Shown here: one piece after another, positions 56,945 through 64,000 of the stretch | Layout: each line of letters opens with the position of its first letter | Position numbering within the stretch: the first letter of the stretch is position 1 | Source of the DNA: Geosiphon pyriformis | Taxonomy: Eukaryota > Glomeromycota > Glomeromycetes > Archaeosporales > Geosiphonaceae | Assembly: GCA_016748015.1 (NCBI GenBank) | Contig: JAAOMT010000058.1 | Span: 67,559 to 131,558, forward strand | Length of the DNA stretch: 64,000 bases | Direction: 5' to 3' | Notes under the pieces: generated by a model | The model's database searches: none | Told to the model about the DNA's origin: nothing | The model's input: only the letters and a program-made list of their open reading frames with translations | Made by a program: the position numbers and the translations under genes

Positions 56945-57992
56945 TACTGAAGTTGGCCTAGAAAAAAGAAAGTCAAAGTATCGATATTCATCCGAAATTC
57001 AACAAATGATGTTCGTCTTTGGTGAAGTTTTAGAACCCAACCCCGTGACGATAATGCTCGTTGAAGATATTGTAAGGCCTCAAGTTGTCGAAATTGTGAG
57101 AGACTAATTTCTTTTGTAACAACTTGTAATTTCTCCTAATTATGGCGTCAGCTCACATTTTTTATACAATCATATGAGTTCAGAAGATTTGATTAGACAG
57201 GACCGGGCAAAAGTAAATCAGTTAGGCACTTCTCTTAGCTAGAAAGATGTCAGGAAGAACGTGGCCTCGAAGAATAGTGGTGGACAGGATGCTGCAGAAG
57301 AAATCCTTGAAGAGCCAATGCAGGTTGATTGCTCCTTATAGATTTTCTAAAAAAAGTTTTTCGAATGACATTTCAAGAATGAGTTCAATTTATGACCTTA
57401 CTGCCAAGATAAATTAGCCAAAGCACGTAAAATGAAAGTCAAATTATCTTGGGAGTTGATGAATTCTTTCTCGGAGTTTTTGAACGCGGATTTAGACCAA
57501 GAAGATGACGAAGAATTCCAAGCTTACCTTGATCCTATACAGCGTTTAAAAGTAAGGCAGATTTAGGCTTTTCCGTGAGTGTAACTAAACACTGAACTAA
57601 TATATCTATAAATTAGGACGCTGATGAAATAACACGCGAGGAGTACGTGCACTACCCCCAAGCGTCATTTACGTATCGAAAAGCAAAACGTTTCCGAGAA
57701 TGGGCAAACATGGCTGCATATATTTACATGAAACCAAATGACGATATAATCGATATCCTTGGATCTTTGACCTTTGAGATAGTCAGTACTTTGACCGAAA
57801 TAGCCCTCCGAGTAAAACAGGATTTAGAAATGAAAACAAAATATATCATAAATCCCTCAAACGACCACATATTTTAGTTGATCGGGATGATGAAGACTCA
57901 AACACCTTTACAACCTTCATGAAGGATTTCGAAGATTGCAACCTTTCAAGAATTTCCGAGGACTGGCACGAACCAAGGTGCCTTTGATCTAG
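56945..57992 (+). pseudogene. spt3: SPT3 (SAGA complex histone-fold subunit), decayed
   Basis: Four exon-like blocks (56945-57095, about 57140-57323, 57408-57551, 57617-57992) follow Spt3 from the first histone fold to the last residues. Diagnostic strings are [101 protein letters not shown] and, in another frame, the C-terminal ARTKVPLI followed by a stop. Spt3 works in SAGA with TBP at promoters. Defects: a TAG where the invariant Trp of LSWKD belongs (57232-57234), two apparent 9-base deletions (after SSEDLI and before QASF), frame changes in the last block, and a degraded start of block 2. Donors and acceptors partly remain. It is either a recent pseudogene or a region with sequence errors. 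Confidence 0.8.
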
Positions 57993-58471
57993 ATACTTGA
58001 GCGAGGGAGCTTCTTATTTATATCTTTACATAGACAAGCCATCCCAATCAAGTTGTTATATCTCATTCAAGTATATAAATTTTATCATATTTTGTACGAT
58101 CTGAATATCAAACACTTAAAATTAAGAAATCCAATCAAGTTTCCCGGTTAATCTCTTGGATGAAGATTAAAAGTTAGGAATTTAATATTTCATATGGATT
58201 AACAGGAAATTATTAGAATTGACATGGAGTATGACAATAAATGTAGCTAAATTAATGATTTATATTTAATTCAGAGAAGTTTATTTAAGGCATTAATAGA
58301 CTTTTAATGCAGATGAATTGTATCATTTCTTTCGATAACTCTTCTCATTAACACGGATTAAGGATTTATTCAACCATCAATTTCATGGTTTTTTTAAAAC
58401 CTGCTATAAAGTTTATAACTTTGTATCTTGTCGAACTGCAATATCTAATAGAAAAAGAATTTTAATTAAGT
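57993..58471. other. Short intergenic region between convergent genes
   Basis: Nothing recognised besides AT-rich sequence; the SPT3 relic and the RING/TRAF gene end facing each other here. Confidence 0.6.
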
Positions 58472-60063
58472 TCACAACATATTCTGAAATTTTGGTTGGA
58501 TTAAAATATTACCTGCCGAGTTGGACCCAACTCTTCGATTAGCATACCCGACAGCGACATCGGGATTCGGATTCGAACGGTCAATTTCTATATCTAGAAT
58601 TTTTGCTGGAGGTTTAGTTTTAAAAGTGGAACCTTGAGACCCAACCCCAGAATTTCCGGACAAAGTATTTCTGCTCGCCGAATGGACGGATGTAACTGGA
58701 GGGTTATTGAGGCCTGATAATCCCAAAGAAGAACCAGACGTATTTCGAACATTATTTAGCGATGGAGAATTAATCGAAGACTCGTCACCTCGTCTTTCTG
58801 CAAGCGAATAGTGTATTTGCATTCTCATTCCATGACACAAAGCTTTTAGGCTTTGCATCTCTTCTTGTATTCTTAAGCTCTCAGTCATTAAGGCCACATT
58901 CTGTCTCAGTTCTAAATCAGCGAGCTTAACGTTTAAATTTCCTAAATCATTTTTAATCTGCTCATTTTCAGAGAGCAAAATATCTTGAGGGATGGTGGAA
59001 AGTTCCCCGTTTATATTCACAGGAGTTTTCGAGTCTGGGAAATAAGACGGAAACATAACAGCTAACCAGTTGGTTAATGTTGAGACCTGATTTTGTAAAT
59101 AGCCAATAGTCCCCTGAAGTTCTTGAACTTTGCTTCGAAGCTGAAGATTTTCATGCTCTAAAGTATCAGTGCGTCCCTGGTAAATTTTAAAAAATTTCTG
59201 AAGAGATTCGTAAGTACATGATGGATTATGTATTTGTGATAAGCTAGCTCGCCGTCCCGTCCAAGTACATCCGTATTCTGCATAAGGACATTGTGTAAGT
59301 TTTTCGGGACAATCTTGAAGATGAGCTTCGTGCAGCAAAAGCGGACGTGCCGTATGACAATAAGGACAATCGACGCTTTTTGATGGGCATTTTTCCGAAT
59401 GTTCCTGGAAAATTATCGTTAAAATTATGTGCCTTCATAATCACAATGGTTAAAATAAATTTCGAGGATACCTCAAAAGTAGCAAATTGAACTTTCTTTT
59501 TACATAATTTGCAATAGACCAGTCTGGCCTGACAATTTTCCATATGTTCATCTAAATCCTTCTTTACAATCAGCATACGACACTCCTCAACACGACATTT
59601 TAACTTGATGTATTCACACTCGTCTTTTAAGTGACTATTCACAAGTTGTCGCTGTCCGGTGTATAAACAGCCTTCATCTTTGTTGGGACAATATACTGAC
59701 AATTCATTTACCATGTTGGAAATGATTTTTGCCGCCGATTTCAGCTCGACTTGACTGGAAATTTCCGACCTATCTACGGGACAATTTGGTTTGACAGCTA
59801 TAGCTTGAGATATGCAAGCTTGACAAAAAGTGTGTCTAGGAATTAAAAAGTAAAATCCAAAAACGAGAGGGATTAAAAAAAGGGAATCGAGCTTTTTAAG
59901 TTGAAAAGAATCAAAGTAAGAACTCTAAAGCTGATTACCCGCATGTATCTAATACAACCGGATCAACAAAAGGTGTTTGGCAGATGCAACATATGAGGTT
60001 TGAATTAACGTTCTCGACATATTTTAAAGAATTAAGGTCAAATTTCATGTCCATAGTTTCCAT
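58472..60063 (-). CDS. RING and TRAF-type zinc-finger protein, probable E3 ubiquitin ligase
   Basis: Three exons (59939-60063, 59472-59835, 58472-59404) with introns of 103 and 67 bp join to 473 codons. The start is METMDMKFDL, after an in-frame upstream stop. The RING finger (about residues 23-62) is C3HC4: CCICQTPFVDPVVLDTCG spliced to HTFCQACI...CPVD. The first intron lies inside the CGH motif, and only the GTAATC donor restores it. Residues about 90-220 hold TRAF-type fingers with repeated C-x(4-7)-C...H-x(3-5)-C units (VYCPNKDEGCLYTGQR, DEHMENCQARLVYCKLC, EEHSEKCPSKSVDCPYC, TQCPYAEYGCTW). A coiled coil follows (LEHENLQLRSKVQELQGTIG), then a Ser/Asn-rich tail. No MATH domain is visible. 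RING proteins of this layout act as ubiquitin ligases, the TRAF fingers and coiled coil serving for partner binding and oligomerisation. Substrate unknown. Confidence 0.92.
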
Positions 60064-63000
60064 TGTGAAGAACGAGTCGCTAGTTTTTTCCTGAGAAGCA
60101 TTGTCGACAGAACTTGAACAAAATCATGAGATGATGAATGTCAAATGAAATCCCGACAGAAAACTTTAATAATTATCTACATCCAAATTGTTCTAACATA
60201 ATTAGATACACCCAATCAAGATTTAGGGCGTGCTTCATTTTCAAAATGTAGGAAACAATTTGTTTCTCAGTTATGGTTAAACAAGATTGAATTTGCAACA
60301 ATTTAATAAAATATTATTGAATAAAATTAAAACACAAAAGCTTGAAAAATTCTAATAGCTGAAAAGTATAATTATTATTAAATCAAAAATTTAAATAAAC
60401 AAATAAGACAAAAAATTTTTTTCTCTTATACGTCCAAAAATCCCCCAAAAAGAAAGAATTTTAAGAAGTTTTTGTTTTTTGTCTTTTAGCCTTCCAACAT
60501 TTTATAAAGTATTAATATATTTGTTTAGAAACTAATAACTATTACTAATAACAATATAATTAAGAAAAAGTTTGTAAAAAGTATTATATACAGTTTTATC
60601 AAAAATAACTTTACTCAAAAACCAAAAAGAGTTAATATAAATATAAAGAACTTTGATAATAAAAGTTTTTTCTTTAAATAAGTCTTTGTTTTTAGGCAGT
60701 AAAATAGCTGTTTTTGGAATTTGTGATAATATAAAAACTAATTCTAAACAAATATTAAAAAGATTTTTGGTAATTAATACTATGTTTAATGATAATAATA
60801 AAAGTAAAACTCTTTTGTTTTTCAGAATAAACTTTTTTAATGCAAAAATAAATAAATAAATATTAATAAGTTAGATATATTACTATTAAAAATAATTTGT
60901 TAAAATATTAAAAATAAAAAATAAAAAATTTCTTTTTTTTTATTAAATTAAGTTGGTTTACTTCTATAATTTTTAATAAAAAATTTTATTTTTTAAATAT
61001 TAATTTATTTGTTATTTAACCAAAAAACTTAAAAATATTCTTATTAAGAATTATAAAATTTTAATTCATCAAAATAGATTTAAAGCATTATTATTTATAT
61101 TATTAATAAATATTATTGTTTATAATTTTAAAATTTTGTTAAATATATATTATTAAAAACCAATTAAAATTATTTTGCTATTATTTATGCCAAAAAAATA
61201 TTTTGATCTTTTATTTTATTATTTTTAATAACAAATTTTAAACTTAAATAGTTTTATATAATTATATATTTGGTTTAATTGGTAATTTTAATACAAATAT
61301 AATTGATAAATTTTTAAGTTTTTTGTCATTTATTTTGAAGTTAAAATTAAATATGTTTAAAAAAAACATAAAATTATTTTAAATAAAATTTTAAAATTGA
61401 TATTTAAGTTAAATATTTTGTTTAGATATTTGTTTTTATTTTTTTTAATATTGGTTTTTAGTTTGGATTTAATTTTGAATAAATTAATTAAAAAAGTTAA
61501 TAATTTGTTATTTTTGAATTTTAAAGTTTTTAATTTGTTTATATCTAAATTAGAAAATTTAAAACCCAAAATAATAAAGTTTTTTAGTTTTTTAATATTT
61601 TTTTATCCAAATTAAATATTTTGTTTTGAATTTTAATAATTAGTTTAATTTAAAAAATTATTATTTACAAAAAAAGTAAAAATTTGATATTTATTATTAT
61701 TAAAATAAATTACAAAATAAATTAAATTATAGATTATAAACAAATTTGAATTGTTATTTTTGGTTTAAAATTTAATTATTAAGTTTTAAAATAAAAATTA
61801 TTTTAAATAATAGTATAATTAAGTATATAAATAAAGTTTTTAAAATACCAATTAATATATTTATTGTTTAAAGATTATTTTTTAATTACAATTTTAAATT
61901 TTTATACAAAAGTTTTTAATTATAAAATTAATACTATAATTATTAAAATAATAAATAAAAATTTTAAAAGAATAAAATATTAATTTTAGAAAATATTTAA
62001 ATTAAGTTTATTATAATTAAAACTTTAATTTAAAGTAATTTTAAAAAAATAAAAAATCATTAATTATTTTAATTAATAAGTTTTTAATTAATATTATTAT
62101 TAAATAAAAAATATATAATATAATAAGTTTTTTAATACTAATTACAAAACTGTTTTTTATTAGTTTAAGTAATATTTTAAATATATATTTTAATATATAA
62201 TATAAGCAAATCAGTAAAAATTATTAAATTATAATATAAATAACTTTAAATAATATTATAAATTTTTAATATTATACATAATATTAATTTTTGAAAATTT
62301 GTTAATATTTAAAAAAATTTTAATTCAATCTAAAAATTTTATTAATTTATTTATTTTATATTTATAAATATTTTTTTATAGTAAACAAAAATATTAAAAT
62401 ATTAAATATAGTAATACTAATAAATTAAGATAATATTTAATTTTTTTGTATTATTTAATTATAATTTATAGAATTTAATATTGTTTTTTTATTTTTTTGA
62501 TAATTATTTTATTTTAATATTAAAAGTTTTTTATTAAGTTATTAATATTAAATTATGTTTATAATAATTAAATTATATTTTGTTTTATTTTAGGTGTTTT
62601 TTAAACTTATTAATATTTCTAAATAAAAAAATTAAATAAAAATTAATGTTATATTAATAATAATAATTAAAAATTATTGATTTAAGTAATAATTTTAAAA
62701 GTTTATAAAGTTTATATTTAATTTTAAATAAACAAAATAAGATTATATTTATAAATTTTATAAAAATATTCTTATTAGAATTAAAAAATAAAAAGTATTG
62801 TATTAGATTATTTTTAAGTTTTATTTATTAAATATTAATAAAAATAAAAATAACAATAAATTTTAAAATTATTAAATATTTAAATACTTTTTTTAATTAA
62901 AATTACTTATATATATTTTTAATTATATAAATAATATTTAAAAATTTGTTATTTTTTATTATTTTTTATATTATTTTGTTATTATTAATTATAAATTGTT

Positions 63001-64000
63001 ATTTTATATTATTAATAATTATTATATATTAATTTATATTATTTTATGTTATTTTATATTATTTAATTATGGTTTTTTTGTTATTAATTAGTTTTTTTAT
63101 TAAAATATATATTTTTTTAAATTTATTATATTTGTATAATATATCATTGTTATTTAAGTAATAAATTTTTGTAATTTATTAAATTAAAAGTTGGTTATTT
63201 TTTCAATATTTTTAATTATAAAAATATTTATTATTAGATTTAATAATATTAAAAAGCAATATTTAAAAGTTAAGTACAATTAATAAATAATTTTATAATA
63301 TAAAATCAATTTTTTTTATAAACTATTTAATTTATTGTAAAACTTTTCTATTAAACAAATAGTTTATTTTATTTAAATATAATAACTGTATATTGAATTG
63401 TTTATTATTTTATAAAAACAGTAATTATCTAAAAAAAAATTTTATAAGATTTTAAATTCAACTTATAAATTATTTAAGATTTTGTTTAGATTTTTTATTA
63501 TTTTGTTAATATAATCTGTTAGTTTTTTGAATATAATTTAATAAAATTAAAAATAATTGGTTTTAATTTTTTTTGTTAATTATCTTGTATTAGATTTTTA
63601 TTTTATTAATTATAATTTCTAAATTTGTGTTTAATTTTTATTGTTATTAAAAATTAAAAATCTTTATATTCAAATTACCAATATTTTTTCAACTATAAAA
63701 AACTTTTTTTTATTTTAATATTTTAATAAAATAAATATAAACCAACTTTATAATTAAAAAATTAAAAAATTAATAAGTTTAATATAAAAAAATTTGGTTT
63801 TAATATAAAAATTTATTTTAACAAAATAAAATTCAAAATCTTAAAACTAACAATAAATTTAAAAAAAAATTTTAGAAAAAAAATAAAATTATAATTCAAA
63901 TTTTAATATTTTAAATTAACATTAATATTTAAAAAATTTTTATTAAATATAATATTTTTTAAAAATAATTTAAATAAAACATTTAGTTTTAAAAATTATC
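60064..64000. other. Extremely AT-rich region without recognisable genes
   Basis: Past the promoter-proximal DNA of the RING/TRAF gene (about 60064-60300), G and C almost vanish. The few open frames (for example 60653-60859 and 61357-61615 on either strand) are Lys/Asn/Phe/Leu-only products of base composition. Parts may be transposons decayed beyond recognition. No tRNA, repeat array or domain was seen. Confidence 0.65.

Noticed and set aside
61357-61615. ORFs of about 70 codons on both strands in AT-rich DNA
   Set aside because: Composed almost only of Lys, Asn, Ile, Leu and Phe; expected from base composition alone.

Overview
The window looks like nuclear DNA of an early-diverging fungus. 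Arbuscular-mycorrhizal fungi (Glomeromycotina) are my best guess, inferred from the very AT-rich intergenic DNA, short GT-AG introns, abundant decayed LINE and Ty3 elements, and a fungal gene set (PPR protein, PROPPIN, Mis18, SPT3, RING/TRAF-type protein, a giant spectrin-repeat/GAR protein). No rRNA, tRNA, CRISPR or bacterial-type operon was seen.

Layout. 1-9057 is a transposon block: the 3' part of a Ty3-type element ending in an LTR (family A), then a plus-strand LINE interrupted by a solo LTR of a second family (B). 10193-12976 is an intronless PPR protein gene. 14441-16517 (minus) is a nine-exon WIPI3/Hsv2-type PROPPIN. 16518-21389 is AT-rich DNA full of microsatellites. 21390 to about 32704 encodes a protein of about 3,600 residues with spectrin-like repeats and a C-terminal GAR (GAS2) domain; optional extra 3' exons may lie as far as 33689. 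35371-36465 (minus) is a six-exon Mis18 gene with one GC-AG intron. 37617-54990 is a minus-strand LINE with APE endonuclease, RT and RNase H domains. It is split by a solo family-A LTR and by a full-length 9.9 kb family-B Ty3 element. A further LINE fragment lies at 55090-55960. 56945-57992 is a decayed SPT3 gene. 58472-60063 (minus) is a RING/TRAF-type zinc-finger gene. 60064-64000 is extremely AT-rich with no gene I can support.

The host genes do not form a pathway. They cover organelle RNA metabolism (PPR), autophagy and phosphoinositide binding (PROPPIN), microtubule/cytoskeleton linkage (spectrin-GAR), centromere maintenance (Mis18), transcription (SPT3, apparently dead) and ubiquitin ligation (RING/TRAF). 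They sit as islands between mobile elements.

The most notable signal is a complete five-motif dUTPase domain in the polyprotein of the family-B Ty3 element, placed between the aspartic protease and the reverse transcriptase and preceded by a Cys-rich domain. Other points: long stretches of transposon DNA without any CpG, stop codons in transposons and the SPT3 relic where tryptophan is expected, the same two LTR families nested in both LINE copies, and a recurring LINE 3'-tail motif scattered through the AT-rich DNA.
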